Shown here: one piece after another, positions 1 through 13,283 of the stretch
Layout of the letters: the number at the start of each line of letters is the position of its first letter
Position numbering within the stretch: position 1 is the stretch's first letter
Assembly: GCF_008728515.1 (NCBI RefSeq)
Contig: NC_044990.1
Span: 63,096,879-63,160,878, forward strand
Direction of reading: 5' to 3'
DNA: 64,000 nt
Origin: Papio anubis
Taxonomy: Eukaryota > Chordata > Mammalia > Primates > Cercopithecidae
Position numbers and translations under genes: made by a program
Notes under the pieces: model-generated
The model's input: the letters and a program-made list of their open reading frames with translations, nothing else
Database searches by the model: none
What the model was told of the DNA's origin: nothing

Positions 1-2299
1 TAGAGTGCAAACATCAAAAATCAGAAGTCCTCTGTAAATCAAATAATAAGAAGCAGATATAAAGGGCACTAAAGAATATATCAAATAAGTAAGTTTCTCT
101 GTATAGAACAGAACAGATGTGACCACTACCGAGAACATTTTAGTACATGTGTCTAAAACCCACATAATTTCTCTGGTTGATATTAGGAAAGAAGGAACAA
201 AGGAAACTATTAAAATAATCATCTTGAGACAGTATCTCTGTTGGCTCTGAATCTTATAAAAGTTCACAAAAACTACTTGTGTCTGGAGTTAAAAGGATCA
301 TTCAAGTGTCCTTGGACTTGCAGAGAAACAGCATATACAACTGTTATCTAGACTTTTGTCTCCATAAAATGGGTAAATATCTTCTGTGATAGTTGCTTCT
401 TTCACTATGAATTTCTGATGAGGTTTTGTTGTTGTTGTTGTTGTTTGTTTGTTTTTCTTGCCAGCAGCACTCTTTTTAAATGCATATTAGAATACAGACT
501 GCTGAAAAACAAGGCTTAAAAATGTGCATAGTTTTACTTAATGAAAAGTAGTTTTACATTTCACATGGAGACTGTCATCTCTTCTGCCCTCTGCTGATGA
601 TATTTGCTCATATTAATTTCAAAGCCTGTTGTTTCTTTCCAAACTGGTAAAGGTAGGAGAAGGGTTTTTAGCATTAAAGCTAAATTATGCAATTTTTTAT
701 TTTCTATAATTATACAGATTTTTATATAAAATTGAGGAATCTAGATAATCACAATTATAAAGACAACCATAATTGAGTTAAATATGTTTTCTTCTCTTAT
801 ATCTAGCAAACAGCAAAAACACTATAAATGAAGTTACAGTAATGATTTCTAATCATTGTTATAATTTGGTTATCAGACACATTTTAAAGTCAGGGTAAAA
901 TAGTAAAAAATAAAAAAAAAAAATAGAAGATTTCCACAGTATTTTGTGCTTGTCGTGTAGGCTGTGGAGACTGTAACTTGTAATCTACTGGATTTCACAT
1001 TTCTAACCTTGAACTAAGAAGCAAAACAAAATGAAAAATGAAGTATGGCATGCACGTTCTTTCTTTCCAGATAACATAAACCCTCCATGATTTGTACAAG
1101 AGGTATTTTGTTCTTTATGTTTGTTTTTTTGTGTTCAGTTATTTTCAGTTCTGTATCTTCTTTACTCTTCATTTTTTTTCTGGCAGATTGCTAGAACATT
1201 TTTCTGCCATTAAAAATATAAACTTTTAATCTATTAAAAAATCACACATTTTCTTAGAAGCAGGGTGCCTCCAGGAATAAAATAGATCTATATTTTGAGG
1301 CTGTTTTGAAAAATTCTGTCACGTTAGGTAGCCTTTGTTTCAGTGTGCTCATGTGTTTTGAAGTGACATAAATTTTCTCTAACGTTGAAAGTAAAATTAA
1401 ATGTTTAATAAATTCTTATCAAGGTTTCAGTAGTAGCCCTTTATCAGACAAACGTGGATTGAAATCTCAGTCTTTATTCTTTAGTAAGCTATTTCACTTC
1501 TCTATGCCTCAATATCCTCCTTGATAAAACAGAGATGATAAAGACTACTCCAGTGAAGTGCCATAAAAATTTAATTAAATATATACATAAATTACAAATG
1601 ACAAGTTTTGCTATATAGTGAGGATTTTGGAAATATATCCACTTATTATCAAAAAGACTAGGTGTTAAATTGACACAAGATGAAGAAAATCTTAAGATTT
1701 CAAACAATTATTAAATTGATATAACAGGTGGTTTAAAAGTTATATGTCCATATTGCTAAGTCAGTTATATCTGAATGGCTTTTTGTTTAAATTAATTCTT
1801 TAGGAGACTATAGCACAATATATAGCATACACTATTATTTTAATAAAATATCCAGAAGGTTTAGGATTAGCATTTCCTTAAGCACAAACTTTGGCTTTAC
1901 AACCTGACTGCCAGAGAGACAGATTATTACTGCTGACACGAAAAGCTATGAAACACCACAAATGTGTTTACTTTCCAGATACATTAAAGAGCTTCAGACA
2001 TGAGGCCATATTATGAGTATACATTGATAAATGAAACAAGCATAATCTGTCCTCTTATAAACTTTGGTGGAACTCAGGATAGACAGACAAATAAAGAGCA
2101 TGTAAGTCAGTGACAAAAATGTATGTCATTAAAAATTATTATAAATATCTTGATTAAAAATGGAAAATGCTGAGATAGAGATTAGCAGGGTAAGGGAAGG
2201 AAAGCCTTCTTAGAGAAATGAAGGTAGACAAAAGTCAGAGAAGAGAAAAAAATTATTGAAATAAGAGTCAAAGAATAAAGAAAAGCCTGTAATGTAAAG
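1..2299. other. AT-rich sequence, no gene recognised
   Basis: This stretch is AT-rich with no splice-bounded coding frame. The open frames at 1489-1707, 2182-2385 and 2210-2395 (minus) are short and low in complexity, and I read them as chance. A small TTG/TTTG run lies at 424-453 and an A-rich run at 904-923. Old, highly diverged repeats may be present, but I could not name any with confidence. Confidence 0.5.
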
Positions 2300-2662
2300 A
2301 AAGGGGAATAGGCCTTTGCAGCAACTTGCATGGAGTTGGAGGCCATTAATTCTAAGTAACTCAGGAATGTAAATCCAAATAGCATGTGTTCTCACTTCTA
2401 AATGGAAGCTAAGTTATGATAACACAAATGCATAAGAATGATACTCAACTTTGGGGACTCTGTGGGGAAAGGGTGGGAATGAGATGAGGGAGAAAAGACT
2501 GCATATTGGATTCAGTGTACGCTGTTTGGGAGACGGGTGCACCAAAATCTAGAAAGCACCACTAAAGAACTTATCCATGTAACCAAAACTACCTGTTCCT
2601 CAAAAACTGTTGAAATTAAAATAAAACTTCAAAACACAATGAATTTGGAGCAACCTAAAAAA
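2300..2662 (+). mobile_element. L1 3' end fragment (5'-truncated, L1PB/old L1PA type)
   Basis: The sequence follows the last ORF2 codons and 3' UTR of a primate L1 in the sense orientation. It contains the 'atggagttggaggccatt' segment, the 'tgttctcact' block, the 'ggtgcaccaaaatct' block and the 'cttatccatgtaacc' block, and ends in an A-rich tail near 2657-2665. The insertion is severely 5'-truncated, so there is no coding capacity. The flanks 2270-2299 and 2663-2692 resemble each other (both begin aaagaataaa and end aatgtaaag) and are a plausible, unusually long, diverged target-site duplication. Confidence 0.85.
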
Positions 2663-2744
2663 AAAGAATAAAAGGAAACAGTAAATGTAAAGGTCTAAAA
2701 TAAACAAGAGTTGGGTGGTATAGGAGTTTAAAGCTAACTATTTA

Positions 2745-3108
2745 CAGTCATGGGTTAGATAATGATGACACACTACAATGACATCTACATATAATGACAT
2801 CTACTCACTACATATAATAGCGGTCCCATGAGATTATAGTATAATATTTTTACTGTACCTTTTCACATTTAAACAGATTTAGATATACAAATATCATTTT
2901 GTTATAATTGCCTATAATATTTAGTACAGTAACATGCTATATATGTTTGTGGCTTAGGAGCCATAGGCTATACCATATAGCTGAGGTGTATAGTAGTCTA
3001 TGCCATTTAGATTTGTGTAACTATACTCTATGATGTTCCCACAGTGTCAAAATCATCTAACAACACATTTCTCTGAATATATTCCTGTCTGTAATCCACA
3101 CATGACTA
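2745..3108 (+). mobile_element. Tigger-like nonautonomous DNA transposon (MITE)
   Basis: A 364-bp element with terminal inverted repeats: the left end begins cagtcatg and the right end finishes catgacta. It is flanked by TA on both sides (2743-2744 and 3109-3110), the target duplication used by Tc1/mariner/Tigger transposons. The interior matches a common human interspersed repeat that I recognise by its 'agtacagtaacatgct' and 'aggctataccatatag' blocks but cannot name reliably. No transposase remnant is visible. Confidence 0.75.
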
Positions 3109-3110
3109 TA

Positions 3111-4199
3111 TCTGCAACACATTAAAGAAGACAATAATTTGAAATAATTTTGAAAAGGTAATGAGAGGGAATCATGGACTGCCTTACAGACCATATTAAG
3201 AGATTTACATTTTATTTTCAATAACATAGAAAGTCATTGGGTGATTTGAATCAGGTGATTGATAAGGTCTGATTTATATTATAGAAGAATCACATTGTCA
3301 GTTATGTGAAAATCTGCTACAGTGTCTGTACTATGCTTTGAAAATACATTTATACTGACGAAAGGATGGGGGTGTGTGTCTGTGTGTGTGTAAATTAACA
3401 TTACACTATAAAATGGAAGGGTAGGTATTTGTTTACTTAACAACTGTAGAGCCTAAATCCATAATTCTCATTCCTGGAGTGGTTGATCATCATCTGAAAG
3501 ATTGATCAGGAGTCTACACTATGGAAATAATTCTGCCCAGCCCTTCACATAAAGCTATTTAACAATAATGTTTAGTACATTTTCATTTTTTTCAAAAATT
3601 TTACAAAATGTTTTGAAAAATGATATACTGCTTTGCACATTTTAAAATTATATTTCGAATTTTTTATCAGAAATATGTGTTGCTAAAAGAGTAATTTTTA
3701 CTATATTTTAAATTATGACATTTTAAAATTATATCATTGACATTATAAAATTAAACCATCCTTTTAACAAATATAATCAATAGAATCTAAAGTCATTTTA
3801 TACTGTCACTCACTTAAAAACACCTACAAAAATATTATTTGACTGCAATTTTAAGTATTTCCATTTACCTTTTAACCAATATTTCCATTTTTTTTTTTCA
3901 GGATTCTACCTAAATGTAATCTATTTGATTGGATTATTTTATTGAGCATTTATGTTGCTCTATAATAAAAACAATGTAAATTGAATTTTTTTTTCTAATT
4001 TATTGTTTTTAATTATTTTCATTTTTAAATTATTTATTGGAACAATTTACTCTTTGTAACTCATTTTATCTCATTGAGTCATCACTATCTGGAACTTTCT
4101 GGTCTGATGGAGAATGAATAAGGTGCTCAATAATCATTAATGCACTTTCTTGTGACTTGCACTTCTTGATGACCCAGTCTTGGCCCTAGCACTACTTTC
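3111..4199. other. AT-rich sequence, no gene recognised
   Basis: No open frame or nameable repeat was found. A short (TG)n-like tract lies at about 3370-3391. The segment 3130-3300 has the feel of an ancient interspersed repeat but I could not assign it. From 3580 to 4075 the sequence is very AT-rich with several homopolymer T runs. Confidence 0.4.
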
Positions 4200-4215
4200 A
4201 GTTCTTTATCTTTTC

Positions 4216-4538
4216 TTTTCTTTCTTTCTTTCTTTTTTTTTTGAAATGGAGTATTGCTGTATTGCCCAGGTTGGAGTGCAGTGGCATGATCTCAGCTCAC
4301 TGCAACTTCCACCTCCCAGGTTCAAGTGATTCTCCTGCCTCAGCCTCCCCAGTAACTGGGATTACAGGTGTGCACCACCACGCCAGGCTATTTTTGTTTT
4401 GTTTTGTTTTGTATTTTTAGTAGAGACAGGGTTTTGCTTTGTTGGCCAGGCTGGTCTCAAACTCTTGACCTCAAATGATCCATCTGCCTTAGCCTCCCAA
4501 AGTGCTGGGATTAAAACGTGGACCACCACACCAAGTCA
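4216..4538 (-). mobile_element. Alu element, minus strand
   Basis: A full-length dimeric Alu read in reverse complement. It has a T-rich tail at the left, the box 'tcagctcactgcaac', the middle A-rich linker as a TTTTG run (4391-4412), and the terminal 'caaagtgctggga' block. It is flanked by a perfect 16-bp target-site duplication, agttctttatcttttc, at 4200-4215 and 4539-4554, which fixes the insertion limits. Divergence suggests AluS or AluJ age. Confidence 0.97.
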
Positions 4539-4554
4539 AGTTCTTTATCTTTTC

Positions 4555-7500
4555 CAATTCATAAATTAAGAGACAGCAAATCACTTACCGAATTTTTGAA
4601 AAGACTTATTTATTCTGCCATCAGAATGTTTTTGTTTTTCTTTTGTCTATTTCTTGTTTTCTGGCTGCTTGGTAAATAATCTTTATTCTAGCTGTCCAAT
4701 TTGGTGACAGTGGGTTTGTAGACATGAGAATAAAATCAACATATATTTAGAAATAGAGTCTAGCAGAAAAGCAAGTTTCCACTCTTCATTAACCTACCTC
4801 TTCTCTCAACTTGAGAACAAGCTCAGCAACAGGCATGCTCCTCTCAACCAGTGCTCTGTATGTCTGGATCACCCAGTTTCCTTAGAAATTAGGGAGTTTT
4901 CTTAGAGGTGTTGTGGAGTACAATATTTCTAGGGTTGCCCGATATAGTATGGAACAAGAATCGTGGTGCAGAAAGACTTGGCATGGAGTTGTCTGAATGA
5001 ATTACTGGTGAGAATTCTTAGTGCAGATGTTTCAGGGTTATCTCCTTGCATGATTATTGGATGGTGTCTCAGCTCACACATAAAAGACAAAGCAAGGCCA
5101 AGACCTGATGAACTCAACTAGAACAGAAAAATAAGCCAACATTAGAATTTAAAAGTTTACAGTGTAAATACACAGTGAAGAGAAGAATAAGCAAAAAATG
5201 CCTGCTCCTCTTGATTTTTGTTTCAATCACCAAAAAGGATAACACTGAAACAAAATAAGAGGGCCTAGATGACCACATTACAGACTGGAGAGTACCCTTT
5301 TGCTGTGGAACCACTTTTAGTCTGCAACTAAATGGTTTTATATTCTACAAGTCTAATATGAGGGAGGCAGTGCTAGAAGCCCCATACCTCATCAGAACCT
5401 AGGAGGTACAGAAAACTGTCTTATGACAGTGGGAGATACGGAAGTAAGTGAGAAAAGGCCTCACCAGGTCTTTGCAAGTCTACCATCATGTTATGTTTTT
5501 CTTGGAACATGATCACAAGACATCCTTCTAAGACTGAAATTAGCAGTGGCTCAAGCCTTTACCTATGTGGCCTATTCAGATGTGCTGAAGGTCAGCAGAG
5601 TTCCATGGTGGAGTTTTACCCTTACAGAGAGCAGGTGGACTAGAGTTTTATATACAAGCAATAGAAGAAAGCCTGATTCAACAATGTCCCAAGATATTTA
5701 AACAGTGCACTTATCAATGGTCCTTTTTGAAGCTACTTGACTGGCACTTCCAGTCTATATTCTCCAATTCTAATACACCCAGAGGCCTACTAACTTCTGT
5801 TTCTCTCTCCTTCAAGTCCTTCTTATCACTTTTCTCATCAAGTACCCTTTGTTTGTCATAATAAACTCTCTAAAAAGCAAATCAATAATCCATTAAAACC
5901 AAAAAATAAAAACAAAAAAACAAAAAAACATTTCATGGCATTAGCAACTGAAGAAGAAACGAAACACAAGAAATGAGAAAGTTATTAGTCTTGGCCTTCC
6001 TCAGTTCTCCAAAATGTGTATCGCGTTTACTTCAGTGAAGGAAAATAGAGCAGAAAAGAGAAAACAAACAAACAAGAAAGGGAAAGGAAAACTACTGTAT
6101 CAGTATGTTAAAATATATTGAATTTGCATACCTTTCCTTATAAAGAATTTATTAACGGATTGGGTGGCATCCAAGAGTGAATGTGTGAAGAAGAGAGTCA
6201 AGAAGGAATTCACCTCTCTGATTTCAACACTGATTTGACTGCTGATTTGTTCACTCATTGGTGCAAAGAATATGTATTTATATGTGTAATACTTATTTCA
6301 CTAAGTTCTCGGTGCTGTTGTAAACACAGGGATTGAGAAAGAATAATTCCTTTGTCTCTGCCATTCTAATTAATGGTAGCCCTTTAACTTAATTGAATAC
6401 AAATATTTTAAAGAGATAAAGGTAGCAAGTGGATATTGTTAAGCAATTTTACAAATTATTTCTTCCTTACTCTTCTTTCAAGCTTATTCTCTCATATTTT
6501 GCACTCTTGGCCTGCTCTGAAATTGGTCTGTCTAGCCATTTGGATCAGGTATTTCAAGTTGATATTTTTTATATTTAAAATTTTGCTTTCCTTGGAAGAC
6601 TACATTTTGAATTGTTTTTCCTTTAATAGACCGTGACTGAATCAGGTCTTTACTCTGGAACTCTCTATTTAATGTGAGTGGGATTCAGAAAGCTTAGATA
6701 CTCGACTCCAATTGCAGAGGAGCCAAAGAGAAGCATTGTTGTGTTTCCACACTACATCGGCCAGTGACTCTACTCACTTCTTACTAATACCCTTCTCTTT
6801 CTGTGGTTCTCAACAGGGGCACAACATGTACTGTTGCTTCTCATAATGATCAGGATGCTTTGATTGCGTTCAGTGGACAGAGGTCAGAGATGTTAAATGT
6901 CTTGTAATAACCAAGACATCTTCTTCAACAAACAACATTTTCACCACTGAATTCCAGTATCATGGGAAAACACAAATGATACATGACATTCTCAGTTGAA
7001 TGATTCTATCCTTCATCTCTTATGATCCTCTCTCCAAGAATTTCACTAACTGTTTTGAGGGCTGCAATTATTCCCAGCCACCGCAGGTATAATTGTACGG
7101 AAGTCCAGGCCTTCAATCAGGGTTTATTCAGTGATAACGCTAGAATAATGGCTTCTATAGACTTACCATTGTAACAGGTACTATGATACAAGTATGATCA
7201 AGACATGATCCTTGCTTAGCCTATGCTCACAGTAAAATGGAAAAACAGAGATATGATCCAGTATTGATACCAGTAATAAGTGGATCCAGTTTATAATAGG
7301 TTTAAACCCTAATGACCTTTATGCACTCAATTGTAGTCTTCATACATGGAAATGAAATGTCTACTCTAGATGTTAACAAAAGGGAAAACTTCAGGAAGAT
7401 ATGCTGTTTGGTATGCAGCGTGGTCAATACTTTAAAATCGTATATTTAAAAAAAAATCCACATAAAATGAAAAAAACAACAACAGTAGACCTACAATAGT

Positions 7501-7789
7501 GGTCCAGTTTTATCTCTTGGCAACAATTGGCCAGTGATGAGCTTCAGCTGCCGCCTTTAGATGAAGCATGAGTTCCAGCCTACCACAGTCCTCCTGTATC
7601 CAGCTTCATTCATAGGCTACCTGCCTGACTCCTATTGACATTCCAGTTTCCAGCTGATGTAGATCATCAGGGATGACTCAATACTTTTTTATATCAACCA
7701 CTAATTTGATTGATATACTTCTGCACAACTGTATGTAAACATTACATTTTAGATTGTTTTCATGTAATTATTGTTTTGTCATGTTGTTA
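4555..7789. other. Unassigned sequence without a credible gene
   Basis: No gene was found. The open frames at 4929-5117 and 5114-5314 (minus) and 6436-6636 (plus) lack recognisable domains. The block 4750-5880 is less AT-rich than its surroundings and ends with an AATAAA at about 5861-5866, so it could be an old LTR, retroviral interior or pseudogene 3' end, but I recognise no family. An A-rich run lies at 5898-5930. Confidence 0.4.
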
Positions 7790-8040
7790 TGTAACTACTG
7801 CTTATAAAACATTTACTTTATGCCATATATGTTTTATATACTGTAAATAATTTAATATATATAAGCAATTCATTTTGTGTCAATATTACCTGTCTCAAAA
7901 TGAAGTCTTAAGATTTGGAAAAAAAAAAAAATGTCCTATTTGTCTGAGGTCATAGACTGTGTGATTAAATAGAGATTTTATCCCAAATCTGTCTGACTTA
8001 GAAACCTAAATCTGTCTAATCAATCTTCTTAACTTATTAT
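7790..8040 (+). mobile_element. MIR-like SINE remnant
   Basis: The segment 7935-8010 reads like the diagnostic MIR block: 'tttgtctgaggtcatag' followed by a body ending in 'aaatctgtctgactta', in sense orientation. The 5' part is heavily degraded, so the left limit is approximate. An A run lies at 7919-7931. Confidence 0.5.
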
Positions 8041-8293
8041 ATATGATTAAACTTGGGTTTTTTGGAGGTATTATAAAAAACTTGCAAATTAAAACTGCCT
8101 ATCTTAATTGATTCAAGATGGCTAAAATTAATTTCTTGATACAACAAAAAAAGCTTAAATCTCATTGCTAATCTTGGCTTTGTGAAAGTTATTTGATTTG
8201 CAATTATTTTAAATCTATGTATGCTCCAAAAGAGAATAAACCTAGTATTTTGTGATTTCCCCTATTAGACATAAAGAGGTCACTTACTCTTTT

Positions 8294-8350
8294 TCTTTAT
8301 TTAACAAATATTGAACATCTACAATTTGTTAGTCACTGTACAGGAGGAGC
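8294..8350 (-). mobile_element. L2 3' end remnant (faint)
   Basis: The motif 'tttaacaaatattgaacat' followed by a tract resembling 'tgttagtcactgtacagg' matches the reverse complement of the L2 3' end, whose sense form is an 'aataaatatttgttgaatg'-type terminus. It is short and diverged, so the call is tentative. Confidence 0.35.
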
Positions 8351-8430
8351 AAACACTGCAGGAAATGTATTTAACAGAATCGTTGCAAAACTTAAGGTCC
8401 AGTTGTAGAAATCGAAAATAATAAAAATTA

Positions 8431-8484
8431 TTTTCTATAATGTAATGATTTTCTGTAACGTAATGATTTTCTGTAATGTCAAAT
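8431..8484. repeat. 18-bp tandem repeat, three imperfect units
   Basis: Three head-to-tail units at 8431-8448, 8449-8466 and 8467-8484 share the core ttttctgtaatgtaatga with one to a few substitutions each. The third unit decays at its 3' end. This is a local slippage-type minisatellite with no visible role. Confidence 0.8.
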
Positions 8485-9636
8485 AGTCACAATGTCTATG
8501 AACCCAATAAAGCATTAGTCTGTCTTAGAAAGGGTGGTCTGGGCAAGCCTTTGAGATAAAATGCCATTTAAAAAGATATTAAATTAAACGTCACAAACTG
8601 CAGGGAATCCTTAAAAAAAAAGACATTTTAAGTTGTGAGACCAGAGTTCCCTGAAATGGGAACATATTTATAGTCTTGGAGAAAAAATTAGGAGTTCAAT
8701 GTAGCTGGAGGGGCAGAATAGTAGGAGGTCAGATCAGCTAGCTTGCATATGGGCAAAATGGGCATTATTGGGGTGGGAGGGGAGCTGCTTTTCCCCTCCT
8801 AATGTTTTCGGCCTGCAGTGGGAGATCCTGGCTTCCTACTGCCCTCTGCTCTGTTCCCCATGTGACCTGGCAGGTGGAACAATAGGAATTCTTCTTCTGA
8901 TTGATTGGTTTAGCAGAAGATGCTGTGCATGCACTGGTAATGTGTCTCTCTATCTTTTTCTTTCTTAGAAACTAGTCTTTCTGTAGTCAGTCTGTCTTTT
9001 CCATTTCTCTATTCCAGGTGTAAAGGGAGATGTTCTCCCCAAGTGGGGTGTAAATGGGGATAGGATGCTGAAATTTTGGAGAGTGAGCTCAAAAATCAAT
9101 GCCAAAATTACTCTTTTTTATTGCAGATGTGATGGGAAATCACTGCAGGTTCATGCTTATGTATTCAGATTAATCAAAATAAAGTCTAAGGAATTCCAAC
9201 AAAGCAACTCTGAAATGTACTAAAGTTAAAAGACTCCCAAATGTGAAAAGATGGATCTTCCCTGACCTGGCTATTACTCAACACCTTGGTAAAGGAGAAA
9301 AAGGCACTCTTCCTGAGATAAGACTATCTTTACTCCTCCACCAATGGGTTGAGGTGTTTGGGCACTACCTCTGTCTTCCTGTTACTTGTAAAGAACTCCT
9401 TTTCTTTAAATCGTTACAGAAAGGGCTCTCTTCTTTAGAGAAAGAAAGATACCAGAAATTCAGGGGCCTAAAATGCCCTATTCATGCTATATAAGATTTT
9501 ATCACATTGAATTACTTAAAAGATGAAATACTAAACAGATCCAAACTGTGTAGGGATTCATTATCTCACGAACAAAATTCAGTATAGTTTCACCTTGTAT
9601 CCATCTCAGATAACAATCTAAGCATGACTTAGTTAA
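8485..9636. other. Unassigned, slightly GC-richer block
   Basis: The part at about 8690-9080 is richer in G and C than its neighbours, with runs such as 'ggggtgggaggggagctg'. It could be a degraded LTR or another old retroelement, but no terminus or target duplication could be fixed. The frames 8768-8968 and 9243-9494 (plus) have no recognisable domain. Confidence 0.35.
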
Positions 9637-9725
9637 GGGTCTTGTCCTTTATGTTTTCAACAATAAGCCCAGAACCTAGTACTATGTCCGGAATATTTAT
9701 CACATTGTTGATGAATGAATCAATA
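9637..9725 (+). mobile_element. L2 3' end remnant
   Basis: The order of blocks 'gtcttgtcctttatg', 'agcccagaacctagtact' and a terminus ending 'ttgatgaatgaatcaa' follows the 3' end of L2 in sense orientation. Only the terminal ~90 bp is recognisable. Confidence 0.45.
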
Positions 9726-11394
9726 TTATTGTGTATTTGTGTGAAAAGGAAATCTGGTTTAGCATCTGTTTCATTGTTCTAATATAATGCATGAATAATG
9801 ATCTACATATGGAAATGAGTGGATATTGCACTTTGTTTCCCGAGTTTTATGTTTAAACTATAAATTTAATATATAACATTAATATTTTACATATTTTAGA
9901 GGGTTCCATAAGTATACTAATTTTTGATAAAGAGCAACTTCTATACACATTTAGAGCATAAATTTTGGTAGAATAGCTCCCTTAGTGCTGCTTGAAGACG
10001 TCTCACTTGTTGGCAACACGGAACCTATTTCCCAAAGTCATTTAACCCAGATTCCTGTCTAAAAACACAAAAGCAGAGGTGTGTCAGCAGTAATTCAGAA
10101 AAAGTCAATTATAGTATTTTAAACACAATATTTTAAAGAGATTTCTTAGGTATAAAATAAATGCAAATCAGTTTTGAAAGCAAAACCCATGTTTGCAGTC
10201 TATTTCAACCAATATTTTGTATTAATAAATTCATAATATTGATGCCATTTAATACACTCAAGTTTAATTTATATAGGTTATCTTTATCAATAAATGCATG
10301 AAATCTGATTAAAACTTATTTTTCAAGACCCAAATCAAATATAACTTTTTTAGCTTTTCTTACTTTCCTATTTGTTAGAACTATTCTTTTTTGGTGCTTG
10401 CTGCTGTATATTCATTCAGGTTTTAACTATTGTATATGTTTTAAAAATTAACCTAAAATATATTGCAGTGTTTTTATCCTTAGTCCCTTTTTCCCATCTC
10501 ATACTATATTATAGGCTTGTATAGGTTATTGTCAGAGTCCTACTCACTATTCTATTCTTTTTCCTACCTAATATATCCAAACAAATAAGTTTGTTGGGCT
10601 TAATGATCTGTAAACATAGAAAATATGAAAAAAATTAAATATTGGAAGTATTCATGCTAATTGAATGAAAATAAAACTAAACATTTATGCAACTCATAAG
10701 GTTTGTAATCAGATTTGTAGTAAAAAAAAAAAACAAAATAATTGAATTCCCTATGTGTTAGCCATAATGCTGAACATTTGCATAATTATTTTACATCAAA
10801 ATATTCAATATAAATCTACCAGGATTTTAATCTTATCACAATGTTCAAACTCTCTTGGCAAAGAAAGCTTACAATTCATTTTACAATGATTAGTTTTGGT
10901 TCAGGCTTTGAAACTACCTACAATACACATTATGGTTTATTTTGTCTTTCTTTATCTACCTCTCCCTTGTCTATATTTTCCTTGTTTTAACCTCTTTTCA
11001 TACCCTGTCTCTGAGAATTCTCAGGGAGAGTCAGATTATTAACTCCAATGATATCAAAGTGAAAAAGGAAAGCTCACATTTCAATGCTTATGGCACATAA
11101 TACATTGATATAAAATTCACTAATAATCTTAATCTTATGAACAGGGTTATATTTAGATTGTAATGATGTATTATCAGACTAAAAACTGGAATTGATTACA
11201 TTTTTTAAAACATGAGATGAAGAGTTCCTAACACACTCATCTACTTAATATAATAAATTTAGTGACATGATTAACCAGTAACTTCAAAACATTCATAGGA
11301 TCAAATTTTGAGAATATTAAAAATCTCACAGGTTATTTAAATCTTTCATTTTGTTAAAGAGAAAATAAAGCTGGAAGACAATTTTGAGTTGTCA
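9726..11394. other. AT-rich sequence, no gene recognised
   Basis: A very AT-rich stretch with no frame worth reporting. An A-run lies at about 10722-10736. No nameable repeat was found. Confidence 0.4.
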
Positions 11395-11585
11395 AATTGT
11401 ATATTTTTAGAACTTTAAATATTTTACAGATGTTACATATAATTACTTCATTTCATAGAGAAAGGCACTGAACACATAGCATGTTACATATCTTGTTAAA
11501 GATTACTGTACAAGTAAAGGGGAAGGTGGGCCTAGAACTCTAGGTCTGTTTTTCTGGCTCTTACCCAAATGTTCATTATGGAAGG
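11395..11585 (+). mobile_element. MIR-like SINE remnant
   Basis: The segment has the order of MIR blocks in sense orientation: an 'attacttcatttcatagag' stretch corresponding to the 'ccattttacagatgagga' region, then 'aggtgggcctagaactct' followed by 'aggtctg', corresponding to the 'gaacccaggtctg' region. It is diverged, and the limits are approximate. Confidence 0.5.
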
Positions 11586-13210
11586 GGGTGTTCTGAGAAA
11601 AGTTCCTTTATTTTGTTTTTCAAAAAGATAAATACATGCTATAAAATAATTTTTTAAAGTACAAAAAATTATGCAGACTTTTGTAAAATTATCCACTCAG
11701 ATATTACAGTCTACATTTGGTATGTTTCCAAAGATATTTTGTTTTCCTATGACACACTTAATTTTTTTGTCACTTACGAGTGACAAATTTTTTCATTTCC
11801 TTCAGATGGATCATCGAATACAAGATATTTTACATATTGACTTACTTGCATCTAGAATTTACATATAGATGTATTTTATCTTAAATTTATTTTGGCACAA
11901 CTGGCCAATCTCAGGCTCAGCTAATGAAAATTTGCAGAATGTGGGGGTATTTTAAAATAGCTGTTAGAAATAACAGCTAATTAAACCGAGAAAAGAAAAC
12001 TGTTTTGTTGCATTATTATGAGTAAATGAACTTTAAAATATTTCATTTTAAGAAGAATTAATGTAGGTAGCTATATAGCAGATGTTTCATTTTTAAATGT
12101 TTCTTCATTTAAACGAATTTGCTTGGACTATTAAAATGATTATGCAGGCTTGGGTGAGATTTTTAAAAAAGTACTTAAGTGTCCTAACTTTTTGAATTTT
12201 TACTTTAAAGCCCTCCAAGCATGAACAAGAACTAAAAATAAAGGCAAATATGCAAAGGATAGCTCAAATTTACAGTATTACTGACATGTGATGGATGTTG
12301 CCCCACATAAACATAGTCACATAAATTATTTGAATGTGATGACATAACATAATAAATCATGTCATAAATTACTATTTTCCCAGACTGCATTTGAAAGTTG
12401 TTACTGTGGAGGAAAATTCATGATATCTCATATGCCATGAATGATAAGTCATGAACAAGGGGATGATTTAAAATGCTTAATCTTAAGTATTTCTAAAATT
12501 AGCACACTTACTGAATAATGTAAAGTTAAACCTTGTAGGATCAACCAAAAACTTTAGAAAACTCTTTAAATGTTTACTCATTGCAAAATGGATAGGCCTC
12601 AAACTCCTCTTTTAAGCATATGATATGTTGTGCTGTGAATTTTGAACCATCCAGTAAACTTATGACAATAAATCCATTTTAAGGGGAATACACAAGCCAA
12701 GGCCTTCAGAAGAAATTATTATCTTAATTAAATCTTCTTAAATCCTCTACCTTTTTATAGTGTGATTATCTAAGCAGTTAAGTTTGACATATTTCTCTAT
12801 TATAATTATTAATATCTTTATGATTTGTGTTATTGTTCTTTGAATCACTCTAGGGAAATTTCTAAAAGTCAAATAGGCAGGGCACCAATAATTTCCACGG
12901 ATTTTTATGCTAGGTGACTTATAATAAAAGGGCATTCCTAGGCATTTGCAAAAACAAAACAGAATACTGATGTCAGCTCTAGAAATGAAGAAACCCACTA
13001 TTGCAGTTGCTGTAATTTTGGTAAGAAAGAAAGGAGCACTAGAAGGAGCTCATTAAGCCAAGGTGACACACAGTGTTTCACATATGGGGTTCAGAAGAAC
13101 CTGTTTCTATAGGATAAAAGGAAGGAGTTCATACTCCCAGACAGCATTAATTTAAAGCAATCTGCATACACAGATTCACACTCATGCAACTGGTGAAAAG
13201 TAAATATAAA
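11586..13210. other. AT-rich sequence, no gene recognised
   Basis: No credible gene. The frames 11671-11868 (plus) and 12747-12998 (minus) have no recognisable motif and sit in AT-rich sequence. No repeat could be named. Confidence 0.4.
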
Positions 13211-13283
13211 TGTATATATTTACGTGTGTGTACATATATATGTATATATTTACATGTGTGTGTACATATATATGTATATATTG
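13211..13283. repeat. TA/TG-rich 30-32 bp tandem repeat
   Basis: About 2.4 units: 13211-13240, 13241-13272 and a partial one from 13273. Each unit runs tgtatatatttac, then a TG tract, then tacatatata. It is a variant microsatellite/minisatellite likely to be length-polymorphic. Confidence 0.85.

Noticed and set aside
4750..5880. Possible processed pseudogene or retroviral interior ending in AATAAA
   Set aside because: No translated segment resembles a known protein and no flanking duplication or A tail was found, so it is left unassigned.
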